From positions 168,908,424 through 168,972,423 of the forward strand of contig JAVHZZ010000006.1 of assembly GCA_036250195.1 (NCBI GenBank): 64,000 bases of DNA, in the 5' to 3' direction. The position numbers and the translations under genes were made by a program. The notes beneath the pieces were generated by a model that did not search any database, was not told where the DNA came from, and was given only the letters and a program-made list of their open reading frames with translations. This stretch comes from Mixophyes australis (taxonomy: Eukaryota; Chordata; Amphibia; Anura; Limnodynastidae). Shown here piece after piece: positions 1 through 16,130 of the stretch. Within the stretch, counting starts at the first letter, position 1, and the number at the start of each line of letters is the position of its first letter.

Positions 1-3000
1 CATGAATTGAATCATGAATTAAATCATGAATCATGAATCATGAATTGAATCATGAATCATTAATTTAATCATAAATCATGAATCATGAAATGAATCATGA
101 ATTGAATCATGAATCATGAATTAAATCATGAATCATGAATCATGAATCATGAGTCATGAATTGAATCATGAATCGTGAATCATGAATTGAATCATGAATC
201 ATGAATCATAAATCATGAATCAAATCATGATTCATGAATCATGAATTGAATCATGAATCATGAATTGAATCATGATTCATGAATCATTAATCATAAATCG
301 ATTCATAAATCATGAATTGAATCATGAATCATGAATCATTAAATGAATCATGAATCATGAATTGATTCATAAATCATGAATCATGAATCATGAAATGAAT
401 CATGAATTGAATCATTATTCATGAATTGAATCATGACTCATGAATCATGAACCATGAATTGAATCATGAATAATGAATCATGAATCCTGAATCAATTAAT
501 GAATCATGAGTTGAATCATAAAATATGAATCATGAATTGAATCATGAATCTTGAATCATGAATTGTATCATGATTCATGAATCATGAATCATGAATCAAA
601 TCATGATTCATGAATCATGATTCATGAATCGAATCATGAATCGAATCATGAATCATGAAACGAATCATGAATCGAATCATGAATCATGAATCAATTAATG
701 AATCATGAATTGAATCATGAAATATGAATCATGAATTGAATCATGAATCTTGAATCATGAATTGAATCATGATTCATGAATCATGAATCATGAATCAAAT
801 CATGATTCATGAATTGAATCATGAATCGAATCATGAATCATGAATCGAATCATGAATCAAATCATGATTCATGAATCATGAATCATGAATCGAATCATGA
901 TTCATGAATTGAATCATATATTGAATCATGAATCATGAATCATGAATCGAATCATGATTCATGAATCGAATCACGATTCATGAATCATGAATCATGAATC
1001 GAATCATGATTCATGAATCAAGAATCATGAATCGAATCATAAATCATGAATTGAATCATAAATTATGAATCATTAAATGAATTATGAATTGCATCATGAA
1101 TCATGAATTAAATCATGAATCATGAATTAAATCATGAATCATGAATTTAATCATGAATCATGAATTGAATCATGAATTAAATCATGAATCATGAATCATG
1201 AATTGAATCATGAATTGAATCATGTATCATGAATCATGAATTGAATCATGAATTAAATCATGAATCATGAATTGAATCATGAATTGAATCATGAATCATG
1301 AATCATGAATTGAATCATGAATCATGAATTTAATCATGAATTGAATCATGAATCATGAATTGAATCATGAATCATAAATCATGAATCAAATCATAAATCA
1401 TGAATCATTAAATGAATCATGAATTAAAACATGAATCATGAATTGAATCATGAATCATGAATCATGAATTGAATCATGAATCATGAATTTAATCATGAAT
1501 TGAATCATGAATCATGAATTGACTCATGTATCATGAATCATGAATTGAATCATGAATCATGAATCATGAATCATGAATTGAATCATGAATCATGAATTTA
1601 ATCATGAATTGAATCATGAATCATGAATTGAATCATGAATCATGAATCATGAATCAAATCATAAATCATGAATCATTAAATGAATCATGAATTAAAACAT
1701 GAATCATGAATTGAATCATGAATCATAAATTGAATCATGAATTAAATCATGAATCATGAATCATAAATCATGAATCAAATCATGAATCATGAATCATAAA
1801 TCATGAATCAAATCATGAATCATGAATTGAATCATGTATCGAATCATGATTCCTGAATCATAAATCGAATCATGATTCATGAATCATGAATCATGAATTG
1901 AATCATGATTCATGAATCATGAATCGAATTATAAATCATGAATTTAATCATAAATCATGAATCATGAAATGAATCATGAATTGAATCATGAATCATGAAT
2001 TAAATCATGAATCATGAGTCATGAATTGAATCATGAATCATGAATTGAATCATGAATCATGAATTGAATCATGAATCATGAATCATGAATCATGAATTGA
2101 ATCATGAATCATGCATTTAATCATGAATTGAATCATGAATCATGAATTGAATCATGAATCATGAATCATGAATCAAATCATAAATCATGAATCATTAAAT
2201 GAATCATGAATTAAAACATGAATCATGAATTGAATCATGAATCATGAATTGAATCATGAGTCTTGAATTGAATCATGAATCATGAATTGAATCATGAATC
2301 ATGAATCATGAATCATAAATCATGAATCAAATCATGAATCATGAATCATGAATCATGAATCATAAATCATGAATCAAATCATGAATCATGAATCATGAAT
2401 TGAATCATGAATCATGAATCATGTATCGAATCATGATTCCTGAATCATAAATCGAATCATGATTCATGAATCATGAATCATGAATTGAATCATGATTCAT
2501 GAATCATGAATCGAATTATAAATCATGAATTTAATCATAAATCATGAATCATGAAATGAATCATGAATTGAATCATGAATCATGAATTAAATCATGAATC
2601 ATGAGTCATGAATTGAATCATGAATCATGAATTGAATCATGAATCATGAATCATGAATTGAATCATGAGACATGAATTAAATCATGAATTTAATCATGAA
2701 TCATGAATCATGAATTGAATCATGAATTGAATCATGAATTGAATCATGAATTGAATCATGAATCATGAATCATAAATCATGAATCAAATAATGAATCATG
2801 AATTGAATCATGAATCATGAATAATAAATCATGAATCAAATCATGAATCATGAATCATGAATTGAATCATGAATCATGAATCATGAATTGAATCATGAAT
2901 CATAAATTAAATCATGAATTGAATCATGAATCATGAATCATGAATCATAAATCATGAATCATGAATTGAATCATGAATCATGAATCATAAATCATGAATC

Positions 3001-6000
3001 AAATCATGAATCATGAATCATGAATTGAATCATGAATCATGAATCAAATCATGATTCCTGAATCATGAATCATAAATCGAATCATGATTCATGAATCATG
3101 AATCGAATCATGATTCATGAATCATGAATCGAATCATAAATCATGAATTTAATCATAAATCATGAATCAAATCATGAATCATGAATTGAATCATGAATCA
3201 TGAATTGAATCATGAATCATGAATCATGAATCATGAATTGAATCATGAATCATGAATTTAATCATGAATTGAATCATGAATCATGAATTGAATCATGAAT
3301 CATGAATCATGAATCAAATCATAAATCATGAATCATTAAATGAATCATGAATTAAAACATGAATCATGAATTGAATCATGAATCATAAATTGAATCATGA
3401 ATTAAATCATGAATCATGAATCATAAATCATGAATCAAATCATGAATCATGAATCATAAATCATGAATCAAATCATGAATCATGAATTGAATCATGTATC
3501 GAATCATGATTCCTGAATCATAAATCGAATCATGATTCATGAATCATGAATCATGAATTGAATCATGATTCATGAATCATGAATCGAATTATAAATCATG
3601 AATTTAATCATAAATCATGAATCATGAAATGAATCATGAATTGAATCATGAATCATGAATTAAATCATGAATCATGAGTCATGAATTGAATCATGAATCA
3701 TGAATTGAATCATGAATCATGAATCATGAATTGAATCATGAATCATGAATCATGAATCATGAATTGAATCATGAATCATGCATTTAATCATGAATTGAAT
3801 CATGAATCATGAATTGAATCATGAATCATGAATCATGAATCAAATCATAAATCATGAATCATTAAATGAATCATGAATTACATCATGAATCATGAATCAA
3901 ATCATGATTCATGAATTGAATCATGAATCGAATCATGAATCATGAATCGAATCATGAATCAAATCATGATTCATGAATCATGAATCATGAATCGAATCAT
4001 GATTCATGAATTGAATCATATATTGAATCATGAATCATGAATCATGAATCGAATCATGATTCATGAATCGAATCACGATTCATGAATCATGAATCATGAA
4101 TCGAATCATGATTCATGAATCAAGAATCATGAATCGAATCATAAATCATGAATTGAATGATAAATTATGAATCATTAAATGAATTATGAATTGCATCATG
4201 AATCATGAATTAAATCATGAATCATGAATTAAATCATGAATCATGAATTTAATCATGAATCATGAATTGAATCATGAATTAAATCATGAATCATGAATCA
4301 TGAATTGAATCATGAATTGAATCATGTATCATGAATCATGAATTGAATCATGAATTAAATCATGAATCATGAATTGAATCATGAATTGAATCATGAATCA
4401 TGAATCATGAATTGAATCATGAATCATGAATTTAATCATGAATTGAATCATGAATCATGAATTGAATCATGAATCATAAATCATGAATCAAATCATAAAT
4501 CATGAATCATTAAATGAATCATGAATTAAAACATGAATCATGAATTGAATCATGAATCATGAATCATGAATCATGAATTGAATCATGAATCATGAATTTA
4601 ATCATGAATTGAATCATGAATCATGAATTGACTCATGTATCATGAATCATGAATTGAATCATGAATCATGAATCATGAATCATGAATTGAATCATGAATC
4701 ATGAATTTATTCATGAATTGAATCATGAATCATGAATTGAATCATGAATCATGAATCATGAATCAAATCATAAATCATGAATCATTAAATGAATCATGAA
4801 TTAAAACATGAATCATGAATTGAATCATGAATCATAAATTGAATCATGAATTAAATCATGAATCATGAATCATAAATCATGAATCAAATCATGAATCATG
4901 AATCATAAATCATGAATCAAATCATGAATCATGAATTGAATCATGTATCGAATCATGATTCCTGAATCATAAATCGAATCATGATTCATGAATCATGAAT
5001 CATGAATTGAATCATGATTCATGAATCATGAATCGAATTATAAATCATGAATTTAATCATAAATCATGAATCATGAAATGAATCATGAATTGAATCATGA
5101 ATCATGAATTAAATCATGAATCATGAGTCATGAATTGAATCATGAATCATGAATTGAATCATGAATCATGAATCATGAATTGAATCATGAATCATGAATC
5201 ATGAATCATGAATTGAATCATGAATCATGCATTTAATCATGAATTGAATCATGAATCATGAATTGAATCATGAATCATGAATCATGAATCAAATCATAAA
5301 TCATGAATCATTAAATGAATCATGAATTAAAACATGAATCATGAATTGAATCATGAATCATGAATTGAATCATGAGTCATGAATTGAATCATGAATCATG
5401 AATTGAATCATGAATCATGAATCATGAATCATAAATCATGAATCAAATCATGAATCATGAATCATGAATCATGAATCATAAATCATGAATCAAATCATGA
5501 ATCATGAATCATGAATTGAATCATGAATCATGAATTATGTATCGAATCATGATTCCTGAATCATAAATCGAATCATGATTCATGAATCATGAATCATGAA
5601 TTGAATCATGATTCATGAATCATGAATCGAATTATAAATCATGAATTTAATCATAAATCATGAATCATGAAATGAATCATGAATTGAATCATGAATCATG
5701 AATTAAATCATGAATCATGAGTCATGAATTGAATCATGAATCATGAATTGAATCATGAATCATGAATCATGAATTGAATCATGAATCATGAATTAAATCA
5801 TGAATTGAATCATGAATCATGAATCATGAATTGAATCATGAATTGAATCATGAATTGAATCATGAATTGAATCATGAATCATGAATCATAAATCATGAAT
5901 CAAATAATGAATCATGAATTGAATCATGAATCATGAATAATAAATCATGAATCAAATCATGAATCATGAATCATGAATTGAATCATGAATCATGAATCAT

Positions 6001-8283
6001 GAATTGAATCATGAATCATAAATTAAATCATGAATTGAATCATGAATCATGAATCATGAATCATAAATCATGAATCATGAATTGAATCATGAATCATGAA
6101 TCATAAATCATGAATCAAATCATGAATCATGAATCATGAATTGAATCATGAATCATGAATCAAATCATGATTCCTGAATCATGAATCATAAATCGAATCA
6201 TGATTCATGAATCATGAATCGAATCATGATTCATGAATCATGAATCGAATCATAAATCATGAATTTAGTCATAAATCATGAATCAAATCATGAATCATGA
6301 ATTGAATCATGAATCATGAATTGAATCATGATTCATAAATCATGAATCATGAATCAAATCATGATTCATGAATCATGAATCATGATTCATAAATCATAAA
6401 TCATGAATCATCATTCATGAATCATGAATCATGAATCGAATCATGATTCATGAATCATGAATATTGAATCGAATCATAAATCATGAATTGAATCATAAAT
6501 AATGAATCATGAAATGAATCATGAATTGAATCATGAGTCATGAATTGAATCATGAATCATGAATTGAATCATGAATCATGAATTATGATTTGAATCATTA
6601 ATCATGAATTGAATCATATATTGAATCATGAATCATGAATCATGAATCGAATCATGATTCATGAATCGAATCACGATTCATGAATCATGAATCGAATCAC
6701 GATTCATGAATCATGAATCATGAATCGAATCATGATTCATGAATCAAGAATCATGAATCGAATCATAAATCATTAATTGAATCATAAATCATGAATCATT
6801 AAATGAATTATGAATTGCATCATGAATCATGAATTAAATCATGAATCATGAATTAAATTATGAATCATGAATTTAATCATGAATCATGAATTGAATCATG
6901 AATCATGATTAATGAAATGAATCATGAATTGAATCATGTATCATGAATCATGAATTGAATCATGAATCATGAATTGAATCATGATTCATGAATCATTAAT
7001 CATAAATCGATTCATAAATCATGAATTGAATCATGAATCATGAATCATTAAATGAATCATGAATCATGAATTGATTCATAAATCATGAATCATGAATCAT
7101 GAAATGAATCATGAATTGAATCATTATTCATGAATTGAATCATGACTCATGAATCATGAACCATGAATTGAATCATGAATAATGAATCATGAATCCTGAA
7201 TCAATTAATGAATCATGAATTGAATCATAAAATATGAATCATGAATTGAATCATGAATCTTGAATCATGAATTGTATCATGATTCATGAATCATGAATCA
7301 TGAATCAAATCATGATTCATGAATCATGATTCATGAATCGAATCATGAATCGAATCATGAATCATGAAACGAATCATGAATCGAATCATGAATCATGAAT
7401 CAATTAATGAATCATGAATTGAATCATGAAATATGAATCATGAATTGAATCATGAATCTTGAATCATGAATTGAATCATGATTCATGAATCATGAATCAT
7501 GAATCAAATCATGATTCATGAATTGAATCATGAATCGAATCATGAATCATGAATCGAATCATGAATCAAATCATGATTCATGAATCATGAATCATGAATC
7601 GAATCATGATTCATGAATTGAATCATGAATCATGAATTGAATCATGATTCATAAATCATGAATCATGAATCAAATCATGATTCATGAATCATGAATCATG
7701 ATTCATAAATCATAAATCATGAATCATCATTCATGAATCATGAATCATGAATCGAATCATGATTCATGAATCATGAATATTGAATCGAATCATAAATCAT
7801 GAATTGAATCATAAATAATGAATCATGAAATGAATCATGAATTGAATCATGAGTCATGAATTGAATCATGAATCATGAATTGAATCATGAATCATGAATT
7901 ATGATTTGAATCATTAATCATGAATTGAATCATATATTGAATCATGAATCATGAATCATGAATCGAATCATGATTCATGAATCGAATCACGATTCATGAA
8001 TCATGAATCGAATCACGATTCATGAATCATGAATCATGAATCGAATCATGATTCATGAATCAAGAATCATGAATCGAATCATAAATCATTAATTGAATCA
8101 TAAATCATGAATCATTAAATGAATTATGAATTGCATCATGAATCATGAATTAAATCATGAATCATGAATTAAATTATGAATCATGAATTTAATCATGAAT
8201 CATGAATTGAATCATGAATCATGATTAATGAAATGAATCATGAATTGAATCATGTATCATGAATCATGAATTGAATCATGAAT
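1..8283 (+). repeat. ~8-kb super-repeat, copy 1
   Basis: The sequence at position 1 restarts at 8,284. Marker words keep an exact 8,283-bp offset: CATTAATTT at 58 and 8,341, ACCATG at 451 and 8,734, CATATATTG at 915 and 9,198, and TGCATCATG at 1,091 and 9,374. The offset then drifts to 8,290 by 1.5 kb and 8,323 by 2.1 kb, which fits gain of whole 5- and 7-bp words. This copy is longer inside than the next: CATGCATTT occurs three times here (about 2,111, 3,778 and 5,227) but once in copy 2 (10,434). CATATATTG occurs at 915, 4,017, 6,615 and 7,931. Confidence 0.85.
2708..2755 (+). repeat. Run of four 12-bp units
   Basis: Four perfect copies of TCATGAATTGAA start at 2,708, 2,720, 2,732 and 2,744. 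It shows the 7+5 composite in its simplest form. Because 12 is a multiple of three, such runs stay in frame and can give short accidental open stretches without meaning. Confidence 0.9.
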
Positions 8284-8340
8284 CATGAATTGAATCATGA
8301 ATTAAATCATGAATCATGAATCATGAATTGAATCATGAAT
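6320..8340 (+). repeat. 1,316-bp tandem duplication in super-repeat copy 1
   Basis: Three separate markers repeat at exactly 1,316 bp: ATTCATAAAT at 6,331 and 7,647, CATATATTG at 6,615 and 7,931, and TTGCATCATG at 6,817 and 8,133 (position of the G). The match ends soon after; the next shared marker, ACCATG, is at 7,160 and 8,734, a different offset. The second copy runs across the start of super-repeat copy 2. The left and right edges are approximate. Confidence 0.8.
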
Positions 8341-11300
8341 CATTAATTTAATCATAAATCATGAATCATGAAATGAATCATGAATTGAATCATGAATCAT
8401 GAATTAAATCATGAATCATGAATCATGAATCATGAGTCATGAATTGAATCATGAATCGTGAATCATGAATTGAATCATGAATCATGAATCATAAATCATG
8501 AATCAAATCATGATTCATGAATCATGAATTGAATCATGAATCATGAATTGAATCATGATTCATGAATCATTAATCATAAATCGATTCATAAATCATGAAT
8601 TGAATCATGAATCATGAATCATTAAATGAATCATGAATCATGAATTGATTCATAAATCATGAATCATGAATCATGAAATGAATCATGAATTGAATCATTA
8701 TTCATGAATTGAATCATGACTCATGAATCATGAACCATGAATTGAATCATGAATAATGAATCATGAATCCTGAATCAATTAATGAATCATGAATTGAATC
8801 ATAAAATATGAATCATGAATTGAATCATGAATCTTGAATCATGAATTGTATCATGATTCATGAATCATGAATCATGAATCAAATCATGATTCATGAATCA
8901 TGATTCATGAATCGAATCATGAATCGAATCATGAATCATGAAACGAATCATGAATCGAATCATGAATCATGAATCAATTAATGAATCATGAATTGAATCA
9001 TGAAATATGAATCATGAATTGAATCATGAATCTTGAATCATGAATTGAATCATGATTCATGAATCATGAATCATGAATCAAATCATGATTCATGAATTGA
9101 ATCATGAATCGAATCATGAATCATGAATCGAATCATGAATCAAATCATGATTCATGAATCATGAATCATGAATCGAATCATGATTCATGAATTGAATCAT
9201 ATATTGAATCATGAATCATGAATCATGAATCGAATCATGATTCATGAATCGAATCACGATTCATGAATCATGAATCATGAATGGAATCATGATTCATGAA
9301 TCAAGAATCATGAATCGAATCATAAATCATGAATTGAATCATAAATTATGAATCATTAAATGAATTATGAATTGCATCATGAATCATGAATTAAATCATG
9401 AATCATGAATTAAATCATGAATCATGAATTTAATCATGAATCATGAATTGAATCATGAATTAAATCATGAATCATGAATCATGAATTGAATCATGAATTG
9501 AATCATGTATCATGAATCATGAATTGAATCATGAATTAAATCATGAATCATGAATTGAATCATGAATTGAATCATGAATCATGAATCATGAATTGAATCA
9601 TGAATCATGAATTTAATCATGAATTGAATCATGAATCATGAATTGAATCATGAATCATAAATCATGAATCAAATCATAAATCATGAATCATTAAATGAAT
9701 CATGAATTAAAACATGAATCATGAATTGAATCATGAATCATGAATCATGAATCATGAATTGAATCATGAATCATGAATTTAATCATGAATTGAATCATGA
9801 ATCATGAATTGACTCATGTATCATGAATCATGAATTGAATCATGAATCATGAATCATGAATCATGAATTGAATCATGAATCATGAATTTAATCATGAATT
9901 GAATCATGAATCATGAATTGAATCATGAATCATGAATCATGAATCAAATCATAAATCATGAATCATTAAATGAATCATGAATTAAAACATGAATCATGAA
10001 TTGAATCATGAATCATAAATTGAATCATGAATTAAATCATGAATCATGAATCATAAATCATGAATCAAATCATGAATCATGAATCATAAATCATGAATCA
10101 AATCATGAATCATGAATTGAATCATGTATCGAATCATGATTCCTGAATCATAAATCGAATCATGATTCATGAATCATGAATCATGAATTGAATCATGATT
10201 CATGAATCATGAATCGAATTATAAATCATGAATTTAATCATAAATCATGAATCATGAAATGAATCATGAATTGAATCATGAATCATGAATTAAATCATGA
10301 ATCATGAGTCATGAATTGAATCATGAATCATGAATTGAATCATGAATCATGAATCATGAATTGAATCATGAATCATGAATCATGAATTGAATCATGAATC
10401 ATGAATCATGAATCATGAATTGAATCATGAATCATGCATTTAATCATGAATTGAATCATGAATCATGAATTGAATCATGAATCATGAATCATGAATCAAA
10501 TCATAAATCATGAATCATTAAATGAATCATGAATTAAAACATGAATCATGAATTGAATCATGAATCATGAATTGAATCATGAGTCATGAATTGAATCATG
10601 AATCATGAATTGAATCATGAATCATGAATCATGAATCATAAATCATGAATCAAATCATGAATCATGAATCATGAATCATGAATCATAAATCATGAATCAA
10701 ATCATGAATCATGAATCATGAATTGAATCATGAATCATGAATCATGTATCGAATCATGATTCCTGAATCATAAATCGAATCATGATTCATGAATCATGAA
10801 TCATGAATTGAATCATGATTCATGAATCATGAATCGAATTATAAATCATGAATTTAATCATAAATCATGAATCATGAAATGAATCATGAATTGAATCATG
10901 AATCATGAATTAAATCATGAATCATGAGTCATGAATTGAATCATGAATCATGAATTAAATCATGAATCATGAATCATGAATTGAATCATGAATCATGAAT
11001 TAAATCATGAATTGAATCATGAATCATGAATCATGAATTGAATCATGAATCATAAATTAAATCATGAATTGAATCATGAATCATGAATCATGAATCATAA
11101 ATCATGAATCATGAATTGAATCATGAATCATGAATCATAAATCATGAATCAAATCATGAATCATGAATCATGAATTGAATCATGAATCATGAATCAAATC
11201 ATGATTCCTGAATCATGAATCATAAATCGAATCATGATTCATGAATCATGAATCGAATCATGATTCATGAATCATGAATCGAATCATAAATCATGAATTT

Positions 11301-14300
11301 AATCATAAATCATGAATCAAATCATGAATCATGAATTGAATCATGAATCATGAATTGAATCATGATTCATAAATCATGAATCATGAATCAAATCATGATT
11401 CATGAATCATGAATCATGATTCATAAATCATAAATCATGAATCATCATTCATGAATCATGAATCATGAATCGAATCATGATTCATGAATCATGAATATTG
11501 AATCGAATCATAAATCATGAATTGAATCATAAATAATGAATCATGAAATGAATCATGAATTGAATCATGAGTCATGAATTGAATCATGAATCATGAATTG
11601 AATCATGAATCATGAATTATGATTTGAATCATTAATCATGAATTGAATCATATATTGAATCATGAATCATGAATCATGAATCGAATCATGATTCATGAAT
11701 CGAATCACGATTCATGAATCATGAATCGAATCACGATTCATGAATCATGAATCATGAATCGAATCATGATTCATGAATCAAGAATCATGAATCGAATCAT
11801 AAATCATTAATTGAATCATAAATCATGAATCATTAAATGAATTATGAATTGCATCATGAATCATGAATTAAATCATGAATCATGAATTAAATTATGAATC
11901 ATGAATTTAATCATGAATCATGAATTGAATCATGAATCATGATTAATGAAATGAATCATGAATTGAATCATGTATCATGAATCATGAATTGAATCATGAA
12001 TCATGAATTGAATCATGAATTAAATCATGAATCATGAATCATGAATTGAATCATGAATCATTAATTTAATCATAAATCATGAATCATGAAATGAATCATG
12101 AATTGAATCATGAATCATGAATTAAATCATGAATCATGAATCATGAATCATGAGTCATGAATTGAATCATGAATCGTGAATCATGAATTGAATCATGAAT
12201 CATGAATCATAAATCATGAATCAAATCATGATTCATGAATCATGAATTGAATCATGAATCATGAATTGAATCATGATTCATGAATCATTAATCATAAATC
12301 GATTCATAAATCATGAATTGAATCATGAATCATGAATCATTAAATGAATCATGAATCATGAATTGATTCATAAATCATGAATCATGAATCATGAAATGAA
12401 TCATGAATTGAATCATGTATCATGAATCATGAATTGAATCATGAATCATAAATCATGAATTGAATCATGAATCATGAATTGAATCATGAATCATGAATTG
12501 AATCATGAATCATAAATCATGAATCGTGAATCATGAATCGAATCATGATTCATGAATTGAATCATGATTCATGAATAATGAATCATGAATCGAATCATGA
12601 TTCATGAATTGAATCATGACTCATGAATCATGAACCATGAATTGAATCATGAATAATGAATCATGAATCATGAATCAATTAATGAATCATGAATTGATTA
12701 ATGAAATATGAATCATGAATTGAATCATGAATCTTGAATCATGAATTCAATCATGATTCATGAATCATGAATCATGAATTGAATCATGATTCATGAATCA
12801 TGATTCATGAATCGAATCATGAATCGAATTATGAATCAAGAATCGAATCATGATTCATGAATCGAATCAAGAATCGAATCATGATTCATGAATCGAATCA
12901 AGATTCATGAATCATGAATCATGAATCGAATCATGATTCATGAATCAAGAATCATGAATCGAATCATAAATCATGAATTGAATCATAAATCATGAATCAT
13001 TAAATGAATTATGAATTGCATCATGAATCATGAATTAAATCATGAATCATGAATTGAATCATGAATCATGAATTGAATCATGAATCATGATTCATGAAAT
13101 GAATCATGAATTGAATCATGTATCATGAATCATGAATTGAATCATGAATTAAATCATGAATCATGAATCATGAATTGAATCATGAATCATGAATTTAATC
13201 ATGAATTGAATCATGAATCATGAATTGAATCATGAATCATGAATCATGAATTGAATCATGAATTGAACCATGAATCACGAATCATGAATTGAATCATGAA
13301 TCATGAATTGAATCATGAATTATGAATTAAATCATGATTCATGAATGTAAACATGATTTGAATCATGAATCATGAATCATGAATCGAATCATGATTCATG
13401 AAAATCATGAATTGAATCATGATTTATGAATCATGAATCAAGAATTGAATTATGATTCATGAATCATGAATCATGAATCGAATCATGATTCATAAATCAT
13501 GAATAATGAATCAAATCATAAATCATGAAGTGAATCATAAATCATGAATCATTAAATGAATCATTAATTAAATCATTAACCATAAATTGAATCATGAGTC
13601 ATGAATTGAATCATGAATCATGAATTGAATCATGAATCATAAATCATGAATCATGAATCGAATCATGATTCATGAATTGAATCATGATTCATGAATAATG
13701 AATCATGAATCGAATCATGATTCATGAATTGAATCATGACTCATGAATCATGAACCATGAATTGAATCATGAATAATGAATCATGAATCATGAATCAATT
13801 AATGAATCATGAATTGAATCATTAAATATGAATCATGAATTGAATCATGAATCTTGAATCATGAATCGAATCATGATTCATGAATCATGATTCATGAATC
13901 GAATCATGAATCGAATTATGAATCATGAATCAAATCATGATTCATGAATCATGAATCGAATCATGATTCTTGAATCATGAATCAAGAATCGAAGCATGAT
14001 TCATGAATCAAATCAAGATTCATGAATCATGAATCGAATCATGATTCATGAATCAAGAATCATGAATCGAATCATAAATCATGAATTGAATCATAATTCA
14101 TGAATCATTAAATGAATTATGAATTGCATCATGAATCATGAATTAAATCATGAATCATTAATTGAATCATGAATCATGAATTAAATCATGAATCATGAAT
14201 CATGAATTGAATCATGAATTTAATCATGAATTGAATCATGAATCATGAATTGAATCATGAATCATGAATCATGAATTGAATCATGAATTGAATCATGAAT

Positions 14301-16130
14301 CACGAATCATGAATTGAATCATGAATTATGAATTGAATCATGATTCATGAATGTAAACATGATTTGAATCATGAATCATGAATCATGAATCGAATCATGA
14401 TTCATGAAAATCATGAATTGAATCATGATTTATGAATCATGAATCAAGAATTGAATTATGATTCATGAATCATGAATCATGAATCGAATCATGATTCATA
14501 AATCATGAATAATGAATCAAATCATAAATCATGAATTGAATTATAAATCATGAATCATTAAATGAATCATTAATTAAATCATTAACCATGAATTGAATCA
14601 TGAGTCATGAATTGAATCATGAATCATGAATTGAATCATGAATCATGAATCATGAATCATGAATCAAATCATGATTCATGAATCATAAATCATGATTCAT
14701 AAATCATAAATCATGAATCATGATTTATGAATCATGAATCATGAATCGAATCATGATTCATGAATCATGAATCATGAATCGAATCATAAATCATGAACTG
14801 AATCATAAATCATGAATCATTAAATGAATCATGAATTGAATCATGAATCATGAATTAAATCATGAATCATGAATTGAATCATGAATCATGAATTGAATCA
14901 TGAATCGAATCATAAATCATGAATTGAATCATAAATCATGAATCATTAAATGAATCATGATTCATGAATCATGAATCATGAATCCAATCATGATTCATGA
15001 ATCATGAATCATGAATCAAATCATGATTCATGAATCATGAATCATGAATCCAATCATGATTCATGAATCATGAATCATGAATCCAATCATGATTCATGAA
15101 TCGAATCATGATTTATGAATCACGAATCATGAATCGAATTATGATTCATGAATCATGAATCATGAATCGAATCATGATTCATAAATCATGAATCGAATCA
15201 TGATTCATGAACCTAATCATGATTCATGAATCGAATCATGATTCATGAATCGAATCATGATTCATTAATCACGAATCATGAATCGAATCATGATTCATGA
15301 ATCGAATCATGATTCATGAATCACGAATCATGAATCAAATCATGATTCATGAATCAAATCATGATTCTTGAATCATGAATCGTGATTCATGAATCATGAA
15401 TCATGATTCATGAATCATGAATCATGAATCGAATCATAAATCATGAATTGAATCATAAATCATGAATCATTAAATGAATCATGAATTGAATCATGAATCA
15501 TGAATTAAATCATGAATCATGAATTGAATCATGAATCATGAATTGAACCATGAATCATGAATCATGAAATGAATCATAAATTGAAACATGTATCATGAAT
15601 CATGAATTGAATCATGAATCATGAATTGAATCATGAATTGAATCATGAATCACGAAGCATGAATTGAATCATAAATCATGAATTGAATCATGAATCATGA
15701 ATTGAATCATGAATCATGAATTGAATCATGAATCATGAATCATAATTTGAATCATGAATCATGAATCGAATCATAAATCGTGAATTGAATCATGAAATGA
15801 ATCATGAATCATGAATCAAATCATGATTCATGAATTGAATCATGAATTGAATCATGAATCATGAATCATGAATTGAATCATGATTTATGAATCATGAATC
15901 AAGAATTGAATCATGATTCATGAATCATGAATCGAATCATAAATCATGAATTGAATCATCATTCATGAATCATGAATCATGAATCGTATCATAAATCATG
16001 AATTGAATCATAAAACATGAATCATTAAATGAATCATGAATTAAATCCTGAATCATGAATTGAATCATGAGTCATGAATTGAATCATGATTCATGAATCA
16101 TGAATCGAATCATGATTCATGAATCATGAA
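8284..16130 (+). repeat. ~8-kb super-repeat, copy 2
   Basis: The first 2-3 kb follows copy 1 at an 8,283-8,323-bp offset. The middle of copy 1 is then missing: the part around CATATATTG at 11,649 matches the region around 7,931 at an offset of 3,718 bp. At 12,002 the start of the unit appears a third time, with CATTAATTT at 12,059, but this restart matches only to about 12,415. The remainder (12.4-16.1 kb) brings in more varied words. ACCATG lies at 12,634 and 13,754, GTAAACATG at 13,347 and 14,353, and many ATCGAA spacers fall near 14.9-15.4 kb. The right edge is approximate. Confidence 0.8.
12416..16130 (+). repeat. Variable second half of super-repeat copy 2
   Basis: Two overlapping versions of one sub-repeat lie here. 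The marker ACCATG repeats 1,120 bp apart (12,634 and 13,754) and GTAAACATG 1,006 bp apart (13,347 and 14,353). The part near 14.9-15.4 kb is dominated by ATCGAA spacers and reversed single words, so it is locally rich in short palindromes and CpG. CACGAAGCATG at 15,651 is a rare word seen again at 30,691, 38,095 and 43,126. No gene or foreign sequence is visible. Confidence 0.75.

Noticed and set aside
915..923. CATATATTG as a TATA-box-like promoter element, with 13 further copies
   Set aside because: It is a shared variant word of the higher-order unit with no initiator, gene or other promoter part nearby. I used it only as a marker.
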